DNA of 64,000 nucleotides from Laguncularia racemosa (lineage: Eukaryota; Streptophyta; Magnoliopsida; Myrtales; Combretaceae). The notes beneath the pieces are model-generated. The model ran no database searches. It was not told the origin of the DNA and saw nothing but the letters and a program-made list of their open reading frames with translations. Positions 9,249 to 20,253 of this stretch are shown here, one piece after another. Made by a program: the position numbers and the translations under genes. The stretch's first letter is position 1. Every line of letters begins with the position of its first letter. The stretch lies in contig JBBMOL010000610.1 in assembly GCA_037954665.1 (NCBI GenBank), positions 1-64,000 of the forward strand, given 5' to 3'.

Positions 9249-10890
9249 CCTTTTTGGTTAATCTCTTCAAAGATTTTATTCTTTGTAATAGTTCATTGGT
9301 TTCATCCCTTTTTTTTTTTTTTTAGGATCTTGCAACCCATGTAACGAGTTTTCAGCCGATAATCCTAGGCTCATCACCCAAGTTAACGAACGTTATCCCC
9401 TCAGTTGAGGGCGTTCCTATGGGCTTAATTACTCGAGTTATAGGACCCTCTCAACTTTTGCCTTTATGGTATTTCATTTTGTTACGGTAATTTCCTCGGT
9501 CGGCCGATCCCAGGCCAGATGACCTTAGGTGACCAGGTTTTAAAGGAACCCCATCGAACCTCTATTGCCTTAACTTATTATTTTGACTAGTTAATAGCGG
9601 AGTCAAACTTCGCTCTTCTAAGGGACCAAAGCCTACCCATACTAACCAATCTGTTATTTTTCAAGTATAACATGCTTTCATTAAATCATTACTTTAAAGA
9701 GATCTTCTAAGAAGGATCACCAAGAGAATCATTTCATTTGCCCTTTCATGAAAGATTAAATGGCTCTCAAGATCTTTGAGTTTCAAAATGATTTTATCCC
9801 ATAACTTTGACTAAGTATCAATGGTCCAAAGAAGACAAAGGTGACATGCACAACACTCTTTTAGAGGAATTCATTCACTAAATGCTAAAATACTATGTAA
9901 TTTGCAATCATGATTTCAAAATTCGATTATCAAGCAAAAAGAGAAAAAATAGGGGAAATTTTTTAATGACTCATGCAATTCAGCATAACCCTTATCAAAT
10001 TTCTTTTAATATCCCCTTCCCCACACTTAGATTGAGACATTGTCCCCAATGTCTTTATCATTCAAGAATACAATGGTCTCAAAATAAGTTAGGGTCGTCA
10101 ATTACACAAAGAAAATGATAGGACTTGCATTGGGTTTCCGAAATAAGGAGGAAGATAGCACAGTAGAGATACACAACCAAAGTACACGATTGTGTACCTG
10201 ATTGTGTATCTACCCATCTCAGACATGCACAAATTACCATAGGAACGCTCAAAATCAAGTCTTGTGGCTTTAGTATATTATCAATCTACCTTCCCGAAGG
10301 CAAAAAATGTAACTACAACACACCCAAAGCATCCTTAAATGATAAAGTTCGAATCTTGATTCTAAGAAGCTAGGTGCGATAGTTTAGTGATCATAAAAAA
10401 AAAATGGCCTCATAACTTGGTTTCTAAGAAGAAGATCGGGAAAGAAACACAACAACATTATTCAAGAAACCCACAAAATCAAAGTCCCAAATATTCATGT
10501 TCAAACCCTAACTGTCGATTCACTTGTTTGGCAGGCACTCATGACATCAATCATACATGCATTCACATCAGTTCAAAATGTCTACCGATCTATCAACAAT
10601 CGACTTCCAAACTGCGAAATCACTCATCATACCATCATCATAGATGCAAGCATGTATGGTAGTCGTAAAAGAAAACCGAACAACAACCGTATTGCAATAA
10701 GTATTGAAGAAGAAGAAGAGAAAACTTACTTACCTTGAGTCCTTAAAACGGAAGAAATTTATGGTGTGGAAAGAACAACCACGATATGGAGGAGTAAAGT
10801 GGGAGTGAGTGGGTCAAATATACGAATGGAGAATGGGTCGTGTAAATGGCAGAGTGAAGTGAGGAGTCCTTTTATAGTACGAGCAGAAAA
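9249..10890 (-). other. 3' untranslated region of element B
   Basis: No gene recognised. A T run (9309-9324) precedes the conserved block at 9455-9560. At 10018-10054 CCCCACACTTAG, a second copy of the polypurine core, is followed by a perfect 8-bp hairpin AGACATTG-TCCC-CAATGTCT. TACACAACCAAAGTACACG with its inverted partner lies near 10163-10210. Confidence 0.6.
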
Positions 10891-10893
10891 AAT

Positions 10894-11215
10894 AGATACA
10901 CGACCAAAGTACACAGTCATGTACTTTGGTCGTGTACTTTGGATTCCTTTTTGTGGGTTAGATACACGACCAGGTACACAAGCGTGTACCTTGTTCGTGT
11001 ATCATGGGAGAGCATTCTGTGAGTCAAGTATACGACCAGGTACACGAGCGTGTACCTTGTTTGTGTATATAAAGGGGGTGTTTTGTGGGTCAGATACACG
11101 ACCAGGTACACAAGCGTGTACCTTGTTCGTTTATCGAATTGTGCCTTCTGTGGGTCAGATACACGACCAGGTACACGAGCATGTACCTTATTCATGTATC
11201 TCTGATATGTACATA
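10894..11215. repeat. Five tandem hairpin repeats of about 65 bp in the 3' region of B
   Basis: Units start at 10894, 10960, 11027, 11092 and 11157. The typical core nests two palindromes: an outer pair TACACGA/TCGTGTA and an inner pair GGTACACG/CGTGTACC. The same kind of motif occurs in the B LTRs and in the LTRs of families A and C. Both strands show small frames here only because the repeat lacks stops. Confidence 0.88.
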
Positions 11216-11562
11216 ATGAGCATTTTTTGAAGTGCACGGGAGGCCACACCATGACGTATTCCCCTTTTGTATTGCAAAGTCAATTTAGACACCCTCTGGC
11301 ATGTGTGAGAAATCGGTTACACCACTAGTGTACCCGGTTGTGCAAATCAAAGTACATACCTGTCATCACTTGATCTTGCACTCACTTGAAAAGGTCTCCC
11401 ATCCTGAATTTTCCCACTCTTAGAGCTTAAAAGAAGCTCTATTAAGGTGACTTTCATAGAATCCAAACTTGGTTAGCCCCTCTGTAGCTTGCTGTCCTGC
11501 AAAAGTTACTCCAAAACAATGGGTGATAATAAAGAAAGTAAAGAGTAAAGAAGAAAATTTAC

Positions 11563-12960
11563 CTAAGCAACATGGGTTGCCTCCCAAGAAGCGCTGTTGT
11601 TTAACGTCGTTAGCTCGACGTAATGAACTGGTGGAGCTAAAATGGAGATGAGAATGAGGTTCAGCTCCTCCTTTTCTTTCAAAACTGTTTTGTCCCCAAA
11701 GTAATGCTTAAGCCTTTGGCCATTCACCTTGAAAATGCCTTTCCTAGAGATTTTATAACCCAAAACAATACCTTCTTTTGCGAAAAAATGACACTTCTCC
11801 AAATTTAGGACCAAGTTTGTATCTTCACAACGTTGCAACACTAACTCAAGATGGTGTACACATTCATCAAAAGAATTCCCGAAAACAAAAAAATCATCCA
11901 TGTATACTTCCATCTTGTCTCCTACCATATCCTCAAAAATAGCCATCATGCATCGCTGAAAGGTGGTTGGAGCGTTGCATAATCTAAAAGGCATGCGTCG
12001 ATAAGCGAACGTCCCAAAAGGGCATGTGAATGTCATCTTTTCCTGGTCTTCGGGTGCGATAGGAATCTAAAAATATCCAGACATCCCATCGAGGAAACAG
12101 TAATATGCATGACCAACTAACCTTTCAAGCATTTGGTCCACAAATGGAAGAGGAAAATGATCCTTTCGAGTTGCGTCATTTAGCTTGCGGTAATCTATAC
12201 AAACTCTCCATCCAGTGACAATTCTCATCGAGATGAGTTCATTTTTTTCATTCGGTACCACTGCCATACCGCCTTTCTTCGGAACTACTTGAATGAGGCT
12301 CACCCATGAGCTATCAGAAATCAGGTAGATCATTCCTGCATCAAGCAATTTGATGACTTCCTTTTTTACAACATCTCTAATATTTGGATTAAGTCGGCGC
12401 TGCGTTTGTACCACTAGCTTGACACAATCTTCCATCAAAATGTTGTGTGTACAAAACGATGGGCTAATACCCTTTATATCTGCAATTTTCCATGCAATTG
12501 CTTTCTTGTGTTGCCCCAGGACATGCAATAACCTTTCCTGCTGATCTCGATCTAAATTTGATGCAATTATGACTGGAAGTTTAGAATCTTCTTCTAAAAA
12601 TGCATATTGAAGGTAGTTTGGCAGTTTTTTCAATTCTAGCTCAGGTGGTTCCTCAATTGAAGGTTTCAATCTCTGAATGGTGGATCTATTAATACCTTCA
12701 AAGCTTCTTTCTTCTCTCAACTCAGGATTGTTATTAAGCTAATTAATAACTGCTCTAATCGCCATATTTTCAGGTTGCTCTTTCCCCCATTCATCAAACA
12801 CAATTCCAATGCATCACCAATCAACAGGTCTTGCAATGAATCTGAAACAGCAAAGTCAAGGTAGTCGATTGCATAGCATGTATCATCATGGTGCAGGCTT
12901 TGTTTAAAGACGTCAGGCATTTTCACTATGACCTCTTCATTTCCCACTCTCAGCACTAAC
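11563..12960 (-). pseudogene. Truncated reverse transcriptase of element B with pol C-terminus
   Basis: Reading leftward: a protease-RT linker (about 12956-12717, frame broken near 12718); RT fingers and palm (12720-12067) with VPKKGGM, WRVCIDYRKLN and FPLPFVDQMLERL; a stop in place of Gln in GYFQIP at 12067; then GTFAYRRMPF, the catalytic VYMDDFFVFG motif and EKCHFF. After LGYKISRKGI the sequence jumps to FKVNGQRLKHYF, which resembles the carboxyl end of Athila-type integrase, and ends at ASWEATHVA. The thumb, RNase H and integrase have thus been lost by an internal deletion whose ends join in frame. The normal product would copy element RNA into DNA; this copy cannot. Confidence 0.82.
11573..11621 (-). 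other. Twin-hairpin block at the pol end of element B
   Basis: On the transcript strand ACGTCG-AGCTAA-CGACGT (11621-11604) is followed by TGGG-AGGCAA-CCCA (11586-11573). The loop AGGCAA and the words GCGCTTC and GACGTTAAA are shared with A (5214-5265), while the first stem is formed by differently placed bases. Confidence 0.7.
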
Positions 12961-15153
12961 TTCCCATCCCAACATCAATTATGGCTCTAGCAGTAGCCAA
13001 AAATGGCCTCCCCAATATAAGAGGGACCTCCACATCTACTTCCATGTCAAGGATGACGAAATCCGCCGAGAAGATGAAGTCCTGCACCTTCACTAATACA
13101 TCTTCAACTACTCCTCTCGGGAATTTAACTGATCGATCGACTAACTGAAGACTCATTTTGGTCGGTTTCGACTCTCCAATACCCAATTTTTGGAACATCT
13201 TGTATGGCATCAAATTAATGCTGGCTCCCAAATCAGCCAATGCCCGTTCTTCAAATAAATTCCCTATCAGGCAAGGGATGGTAAAGCTCCCAGGATCTTT
13301 CAACTTCTTTGGGAGTTTGTTTTGAATTACCGCAGAGCATTCTCCTCCTAAAGTTACAGTGGAGAACTCTTCAAGCTTCCTTTTGTTCGATAGCAACTCT
13401 TTCAAAAATTTTGCATATCGTGGCATTTGTGATAATGCCTCAGCCAGTAGAAGGTTGATATGCAATTGCTTGAATATCTCTAAAAATCTGCCATAGTGCT
13501 CATCTGTTCTGTCCTTCTTGAGTCGTGCTGGATAAGGAACATTAGGCTTGTATTCTGGGATTAATGGAGGTGATGATTTCACTTTAGGTGATTTTTCTGA
13601 ATGCTTTTCCCCTTCTTTGAGAACTACCTGTTCTTTTGCTGGTTCAGTCGCCTGACTCTCTTCTTCTTGAACCTTTGGTTGTAGTTCCTTACCACTTCGT
13701 AATGTGACAGCTTTAACATGTTCTCTAGGGTTGGTTTTCGTGTTTCCCGGAAGTGCACCTTGAGATCTCTCTGACAGAAGCTTAGCTATCTGACTGACCT
13801 GGTTTTCAAGATTGTGTATCGATGCCTCATGATTCCTCAGAGCCGAGTCTTGATTTTTCATAATCAAATCTAAGGACTTCTGTCTGTCTTCTGAATCCTT
13901 GATGAATTTTGTGCGGAGATCTTCAAGTGGCGGTTTGGAACTCTGGACCAGTGACCTCTGATAACCTGGTTGAGGATTCGGATTGCCCTTCTGAATATTA
14001 CTGTTGTTAGTCCAAGAAAAAATTGGGTGATTTCTCCATCCTAGGTTATAAGTATTGCTGTATGGATTGTTCTGGGGCCGAATTGGGTTTCCCAAATAAT
14101 CCACTTGCTCTGTTTGCCCTTCCTCACCACCTGAGGGTTCCACAATAGCCAGCTGATGTTGTAAGATAGCCAGCCCGTCAATCTTTCTAGATAAAGCCTC
14201 AACTTTGGACATGATAGAAGTAGCCACATCCACTTCAAGAATGCCGACCACCTTCTTTTCTCTACCCCTACCATGTGACCATTCATAATTATTCGCGGCC
14301 ATGTCTTCAAAAAGAGTCAAACTTTCTTCAAGAGTTTTATGGTTCAAGGTGCCACCAGCTGCGGCATCTACTGTTTGTCTCGTTTGATAGTTCAACCCAT
14401 TATAAAATATCTGAACTTGAAGCCACTCTAGGATCCCATGGTGTGGACATTTCCGCATTGAGTCCTTGAATCTCTCCCAGGTTTCATACAACGTCTCCAT
14501 GTCATACTGATGATAAGATTGAATCTCAGCTCGAAGTTTAGCGGTCTTTGAAGGAGGGAAGAATTTGTCCATAAACTTCTTAATCAGACCTTGCCATGTA
14601 GTAATGGAGTTCCTCGGTAAAGAATTCAGCAACTGCTTAGCCTTGCCTTTCAAAGAGAATGGGAAGAGCCTGAGGCAGATCGCATCATCACTAACTCCAT
14701 TAAATTTGAAGGTATCGCATATCTCCAGAAAGAGTTAGATATGCGCATTTGGATCTTCATCCTGTAAACCATCAGATTGAGGATATTGCTGCACCATTTG
14801 AATCATAGCAGGCTTAAGTTCAAAATTATTTGCCTCCACTCGAGGACGGACTATGCTAGAGCTAACGCCTATCAAGTTTGGCCTGGCAAAATCAGAATTG
14901 GTTCTAAGTGGCACATTAACTCGGCCATCTTAATTATCAACCAGTTGATGATTCGGGGATCCACAACAACATTTCCTTGATTCAGCTCTTAAGCACGATT
15001 ATTGACTTGATCAGCCATTTCTTCCTTCAGTGATTCTCCTTGAATACCAAATGATGTTGACTCAGTCGAGTGTTGCTTTTTCTGATAACAATGAATAATT
15101 TTCTCTAGCTCAGGATTAAAAACAGCAAGTTCCTTGGAGCGACTTCTGGTCAT
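12956..15153 (-). pseudogene. Gag-protease polyprotein of element B
   Basis: Starts at ATG 15153 (MTRSRSKELAVFNPELEK). An early stop (near 15000) and a stop at about 14735 interrupt the amino part; 14653-12956 is then open for 565 codons. That part carries a retrotransposon gag domain (LLNSLPRNSITTWQGL, FMDKFFPPSKTAKLRAEI, ETWERFKDSMRKCPHHGI), a low-complexity linker, and a protease with DLGASINLMP and VPLILGRPFLATA. No clear zinc knuckle is visible. The order and motifs match the A polyprotein, but the sequences are clearly diverged. Frame loss at both ends makes it a pseudogene. Confidence 0.85.
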
Positions 15154-15272
15154 TCACTGTAAACGTAATACAAATCAATTATGAGCTCCAAATTCTCAGG
15201 AAGAAGGGAAAAAAGATAAGAAAGAAATAAATTGGTTAAATTAATAAGTAAAAGGTGTTTCTAATGTTGGCA

Positions 15273-15292
15273 TATCCCTGGCAACGGCACCA
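15273..15292 (-). other. Primer-binding site (tRNA-Asp) of element B
   Basis: On the minus strand 17 of 20 bases are complementary to the 3' end of tRNA-Asp. Decay includes TGGTGCC in place of TGGCGCC. Confidence 0.82.
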
Positions 15293-15298
15293 AAAACT

Positions 15299-16732
15299 TA
15301 ATTGTTGCCAATCGTAGTTTTAATATTTATAATGCCTGTTCCTAATTCTAACTACGTTGCAACAGGCAAGTGTACCTACCGTGGACGTAATATAGTGTCA
15401 AGTACAAGGTCGTCCCATAGAGATACACCAACTACTAGTACTAACTCCGTTCCTATTATCTAACCGACGCTTAAATATGTTGGTTGAAACTTAATTACTC
15501 TAATCTTAAAACTAATAACTCACTAACAATAATGGTTCGGAAGATTTATCAATTAACAAAAGCAACCTAGATCTTATTCTACTCCTTCTCTATCATGTAA
15601 TTCGTTAGATTTATGAAGATTGACGTAATTGACTTCTTATACCGTCGAATTCCCTAGTCAAGTTAACTACTTTCTCAAGTATATTAACCTATCTAATCCT
15701 AGGTTTATCAAATAGGATCTCTCCTTAATTAATAGCAACCTAGAATTGCATAAAGCACATGAATTCGCATCAAAATAATCGATGTAAACAGAAGACTCTT
15801 GTTTCCTATCTCTATAAGAACAATCAAATCTCATTAATTGCATTAAATCTAATCATAAGAGCAATTTCTCAATTAACTAATATGATATCATGCATAAATT
15901 CATATTCCGGATCTATGAATCTAAGAAACAATTGAAGGGCATGCAATTAATCATAAGAAAGCTAACAACTTCACATTAAAAACCAAATCTTCATCACATG
16001 ACAGAGAAGTTTCAAATAAAATCTAGATTTAGGGTCTACTCCTCCATAAATTGGACAAAAGAAATGCAATTACTAGAAGAACAAATAAAATTCATAGTCA
16101 CAACCCTTAAAGATAGAATCTTCTTCTTCGTGGGTCTTCAATCTCCTTTGGAATCGACAGAATCTTCTTTCCCTTGCTGTTATGAGAGTCAGAGCAAATA
16201 AAAAATTCGTAATCTCGTTCTAGTGCAACTAACGGTCTATTTATACATGTACCCGGGTCGGATACATACACGAGCGGATACACGAGTAGTGTATCTTGTT
16301 CGTGTATCTCATGCTTACTTCCAACTGTCCTTATGTGAATATACATGAGCAAGTACATGGGATTGTACATTGGTCGTGTATTTGAAACATCGTTGAACAG
16401 CAGCAAAACTTAGATACACAAGCAAAGTACATGGGCATGTACTTTGCTCGTGTAGTTTCCAAACATCCACTTCAGTATACACAAGCAAAGTACATGGCGT
16501 GTATCTCGCTTGTGTACTTTCCAGAATTCTTTTCTTCACATGTATTGTATCCAATTCCTTCCAAACTTGATCCGACTCTTCAAAACTCCTTCCGTTAGCT
16601 CCAAAATACTCTAGAAGATCCTGAAATTAACATTCATTCCATTAAGCATCCTTTTCTTCAACAAATCATCTAAAAATTCAACAATAAAGCACAATTTCAT
16701 TACTCTAGATAAGGGTATTTTGTGACTTATCA
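15299..16732 (-). mobile_element. 5' LTR of element B
   Basis: 1434 bp, aligned along its length with 316-1803. The inner terminus is mutated (minus strand ...AATTA instead of ...GATCA), while the outer terminus TGATAAGTCAC is intact. Two 63-bp hairpin units start at 16415 and 16478, and TACACGAG repeats lie around 16268-16330. It ends at 16732, inside the integrase gene of G. Confidence 0.88.
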
Positions 16733-18081
16733 GTCATGGAGAGGTGTCTTGGAGGCGGGATATATGATGGATATTGTGTGATAGATGGTTTTCTATATAA
16801 ATCAGGAAAACTATGTATTCCATCTGGATCTGTGAGGGAAGCACATGCAGGTGGTTTGTCAGGGCATTTTGGTGAGAAGAGAACTTTAGCCATATTGAGG
16901 GAGAATTTCTACTGGAAAGGTATGATAAAGGATGTCCGTAGGGTACTAGAAAGGTGTGGTGTTTGCAAGAGAGCCAAAGGGAGGAAAGGTGCACAGGGTG
17001 AATATATGCCTTTACCTATACCATCTAAACCGTCGACTGATATCAGCATGGATTTTGTGTTGGGATTACCTAGAACACAAAGGGGGAAAGACTCTATTAT
17101 GGTGGTTGTTGATCGATTCAGCAAAATGTCACACTTTGTGCCATGCCACAAAATAGATGATGCTCTTTTTATTGCTAACCTTTTTGTGCAAGAAATCGTC
17201 AAATTACATGGAGTTCCACACAGCATAGTGTCAGACAGAGATACTAAGTTCCTTAGTTTCTTTGGAAAACACTATGGAGATGACTGGGTACTAAACTGAT
17301 GTACAGTACCTCTTGCCATCCCCAGACTGATGGACAAACAGAGGTTGTTAACCGCACGCTTGGGATTCTTCTCAAAGAAACAGTTTGCAAGAATCTTACT
17401 GATTGGGAGTTGTGTCTTCCTATTGTTGAGTTCGCTTACAATAGGTCTACTCATAGTTCAACCAGTAAGTCTCCCTTTAAAGTTGTTTATAGCTATAACC
17501 CTTCCATTCCATTGGATTTTATAGTTGGACTAGCGACAAAGGAAGAAAGTCTTAGTTGAGTTGACCGAGCACAATAGATTCAACACATCCATGATCGGAC
17601 CACTGAACACCTTCAGAAGACCCAGGAACAACAGAGGATCTAGGGAAACAGACATAAGAAAATTCATCTCTATAATCCAGGTGACTTAGTCTGGACTAAT
17701 CTTAGCAGGGATAGGTTTCCACATAAAAAGTCATAGAAGCTATCTCCTAGATCAGACGGACCATTCAGGGTTTTAAAGCGCATCAACAACGATGCTTATC
17801 GCATCGAGTTACCAGGAGAATATAGAGTATCAGCCACTTTTAATGTCTCAGATCTTTCACCATACTTAGCAGATGACTTGCACAAAGATCCATCAAATTT
17901 GAGGGCAAATCTTCCAGAAGCCCGAGGAGATGATAGGAATCAGACTCTTCTAGGACCTATCACTAGGGCCCGAGCTAAGGGTCTCCAAAATCTAGCTTTG
18001 AGGGTTTTGCTAGAGAAACCTAACCTTGAGAAATCTAACCTACTTCCTACATCTTTACACTATAATTTTGATGCATTTTAG
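16733..18081 (+). pseudogene. Integrase and pol C-terminus of chromovirus-like element G
   Basis: The 3' part of a pol gene, cut at its left end by B. In order: the tail of the RNase H-integrase linker (GFLYKSGKLCIP); the HHCC zinc-binding domain (GHFGEKRTLAIL...CGVCKRAKG), lacking about five residues before EAHAGG compared with its relative G2; the catalytic core with MDFVLGLP and SDRDTKF; a frameshift near 17262; then HPQTDGQTEVVNRTLG with the catalytic Glu. Several stops follow, then a GPY/F-like carboxyl domain (NPGDLVW, DGPFRVLKRINNDAYRIELP) and LGPITRARAK. The last 50 codons lie inside the 3' LTR. Integrase would insert element DNA in the nucleus; this copy is broken. Confidence 0.85.
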
Positions 18082-18926
18082 TAGATTCATTTGTCAGTCC
18101 TACAAGATGCAAAAGCACCCATACTACTGAGCGAATCAAGGTTATCAACGGAACCTAATTCAAAAGCTTCTTGAAGACCAGCATCATGAAGGACCATTTC
18201 TTTTATATATTTATTCTTTTATGAACTATTTTGGTTTTGGGACACTTTTATTTCCTTGTAATTTTCATTTAGGGCTAGCCACCTTAAAAGTGGCAAACTT
18301 GTAATTTTGACCACTTTTTACCCTAGGAGTAGCAAGTATAAATACTAGCTTAAGAGAGGGTTTGAGGAGGCCAATTTTTCACAGATTTGAGAGACACTTT
18401 CACGTGTGAATTAGGGTTCTTTCCTTAGTTCAAAACTCTTATCAATTTCAACCCAAGAATTGGAATTGTGGCGAGTGCGACAAAGGGGAATTGTGAGTCA
18501 TATCGATTCCATCTTAGTTGTATGTTCATTTCTTCTCTAATGAGTCATATCTAGGGTAGATTTGGATCTTTCTTGGATATATTTGTGTTTTTTTTTTGAG
18601 AATAATCATCTTTTAAGATTGATTATTCATTGAGAATTGAATTGCTCTTAGTGATTGGCATGAATTGGCAAGGTTGGAAAGGTGTGAGTTCATGGTTTTT
18701 GAGCTTGTCTTTTTCATCCATTTCACGTGTAATTATCTTGTTCTTATTGTTGATTAGTGAAATTTCTCATTAGTGGAAGTTAATTGAATCTTTGAATCAT
18801 TGGATTTCATCATAATTCCATTAGAGTCACGCAATTTTCTTTTCACTTGGACCGGTTTTGTAAGAGACTTGAGGTTTGTTTTCTTGAGTCATTTGTTTGT
18901 GCTTGAAAGTGGATTCGGGCACATCA
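17931..18926 (+). mobile_element. 3' LTR of element G
   Basis: 996 bp, TGATAGGAATC...GGGCACATCA, preceded by the purine-rich CCCGAGGAGA. Its first 150 bp are also coding for the pol C-terminus. The middle and right part (TATA region at 18331-18350 onward) is shared with the LTRs at 20254, 21257, 29784, 31051, 38527, 44508 and 45642. GAAGT follows at 18927-18931, where H resumes; the matching left copy would be outside the window. Confidence 0.8.
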
Positions 18927-19388
18927 GAAGTCTAAATTACATCCTAGGGGAGATGGACCTTTCTAAGTAGTAGAGCGCATCAATGACAATGCTCACAAGA
19001 TTGACTTGCCAAGTCACTATGGTAATGTAAGCGCAACTTTTAATGTTTCTGATCTTACTCTTTATGATGCAGGTGATTCGAGGATGAATCTTTTCGAGGA
19101 AGGAGGGAATGATGAGGATCAACTAACATAAAAAAGGAATGAACCAAAGTCTTAAGACCCATTACATGGTATTGGAGGCCCAATGACCTAAGCTAAAGCT
19201 AAGCAGATGAGTGAAGCTTAGCAAGGACTAGTCATGGACCTATAAGAGAAGGAACCAAGTTACACTAAATGAGAACCAAACTTTATCAACTTGATTCACA
19301 TTTCCATAGAAGGATGCAAGGATATGGAAGTTTTAGAATAATTTATTTTGAAAAAGGAAATTGAGCCGAAAAAGGGAGAACCACTCGG
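18927..19388 (+). pseudogene. Pol C-terminal fragment of chromovirus-like element H
   Basis: Directly after the G LTR the frame reads KSKLHPRGDGPF, stop, VVERINDNAHKIDLPSHYGNVSATFNVSDL and GGPMT-AKAKQMSEA. This is the GPY/F-like end of integrase and the terminal GPITRAKAK-type motif of family C, with several stops. The left part of pol is on the far side of G and B, outside the window. The last part lies in the H LTR. It is a fragment without function. Confidence 0.75.
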
Positions 19389-19798
19389 TTGTTAAGCTTT
19401 GTTTTATTTGTTTGGTTTTGTGTTTTAGTATATTTAGCTATAAGATTTTTGGTCATTAGGATAGAAGGTCGGTTTTGCTATGTTTGGAAACTTAGGTTAT
19501 TCTTTTGTCATGTGATAACCATATATCATATTTTAAGGGGAAAACACGGCACACTTGATGATATTATTTTGAAATACAATTTTTTTTAGAAAAGCTCTCT
19601 CTTGTTCTTTAAGAAAGAACTCCATGGTTTCTTCAACACAAAGGCTTGGGGAAATCATTAATAGCTTAGGTTTCAATCAACAGGTGTGGTTAGGGTCTAG
19701 TTACCGATTACAACTTGTTCAAAACGATTTGTGGGAATTCAGATTTCAACATCTATCGTTAGGTTCTAGGTTTGACATACCTAGGGTTTTGCACATCA
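19110..19798 (+). mobile_element. Probable 3' LTR of element H
   Basis: It starts TGATGAGGATC right after a polypurine tract GGAAGGAGGGAA and probably ends GCACATCA at 19798. CTCTCTCTTGTTCTTTAAG near 19590 resembles the middle of family C LTRs (CTCTTGGTTCTTTAAAGAAC). The right boundary rests on the terminal CA and similarity in kind only. Confidence 0.55.
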
Positions 19799-20253
19799 GG
19801 TTACCTTTCCTCTAAAGCATCTCTACCTTGCTTAGCACTAGATGAGCCTTGGTCGATGTTTCTCCTAGGAGGCATTCTGTTTGAAATTGAGATAATAGAA
19901 TGGTTCCAAAAGTTAGAGTTAGTATGGGGTGTTAGTGGTAGTATACATCTGTGTATACTCAAGTCTACACTTATGTACATATATATTCATATATAAAACA
20001 AAAAGTTAAGGAAAAATACAATTGTATAAAATAATTGTCCTGTAATTTACCCACTCTCTTCATCTCTTATTGTTCCACAGATTTCCATACTTAATTCATC
20101 TAAAGATATCAACCTACTTTCTACTTATTAAAACTTGTACCTATGGATCATCACTTAATTTTAATAATCATCAAACCCATTCTCTATTGATCATAACCTA
20201 AGTTCTAAAGATCATCAAACCTAAGCTATATTAATCATAATCTGGACTCTAAG
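19799..20253. other. Unassigned AT-rich DNA between H and a solo LTR
   Basis: I recognise no gene, repeat family or RNA. Short open frames are present, but none shows a domain. It may be the host flank of H or degraded element sequence. Confidence 0.5.

Larger units (their letters stand above)
316..16732 (-). mobile_element. Athila-like LTR retrotransposon B, interrupted by element A
   Basis: Minus-strand element with LTRs 316-1803 (3') and 15299-16732 (5'). Reading leftward from the 5' LTR it has a tRNA-Asp primer-binding site, gag, protease, a truncated reverse transcriptase, a conserved pol-end block, a long untranslated 3' region and a polypurine tract. Without element A (2223-9243 plus a 5-bp duplication) it is about 9.4 kb. 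The DLGAS protease signature, tRNA-Asp primer and long untranslated 3' region fit the Athila group of Ty3/gypsy. Most of RT, RNase H and integrase is deleted, so it is not autonomous. It sits in the integrase gene of element G. The outer target duplication cannot be checked because the left end of the tandem is outside the window. Confidence 0.85.

Noticed and set aside
10766..11252. Overlapping 154- and 111-codon frames on opposite strands
   Set aside because: Both are readings of the 65-bp tandem repeat; the periodic peptide reflects DNA periodicity.
19624..19996. Two short frames (63 and 74 codons) as possible host genes
   Set aside because: They overlap the probable H LTR and its flank, show no domain, and have no splice or promoter context that I can support.
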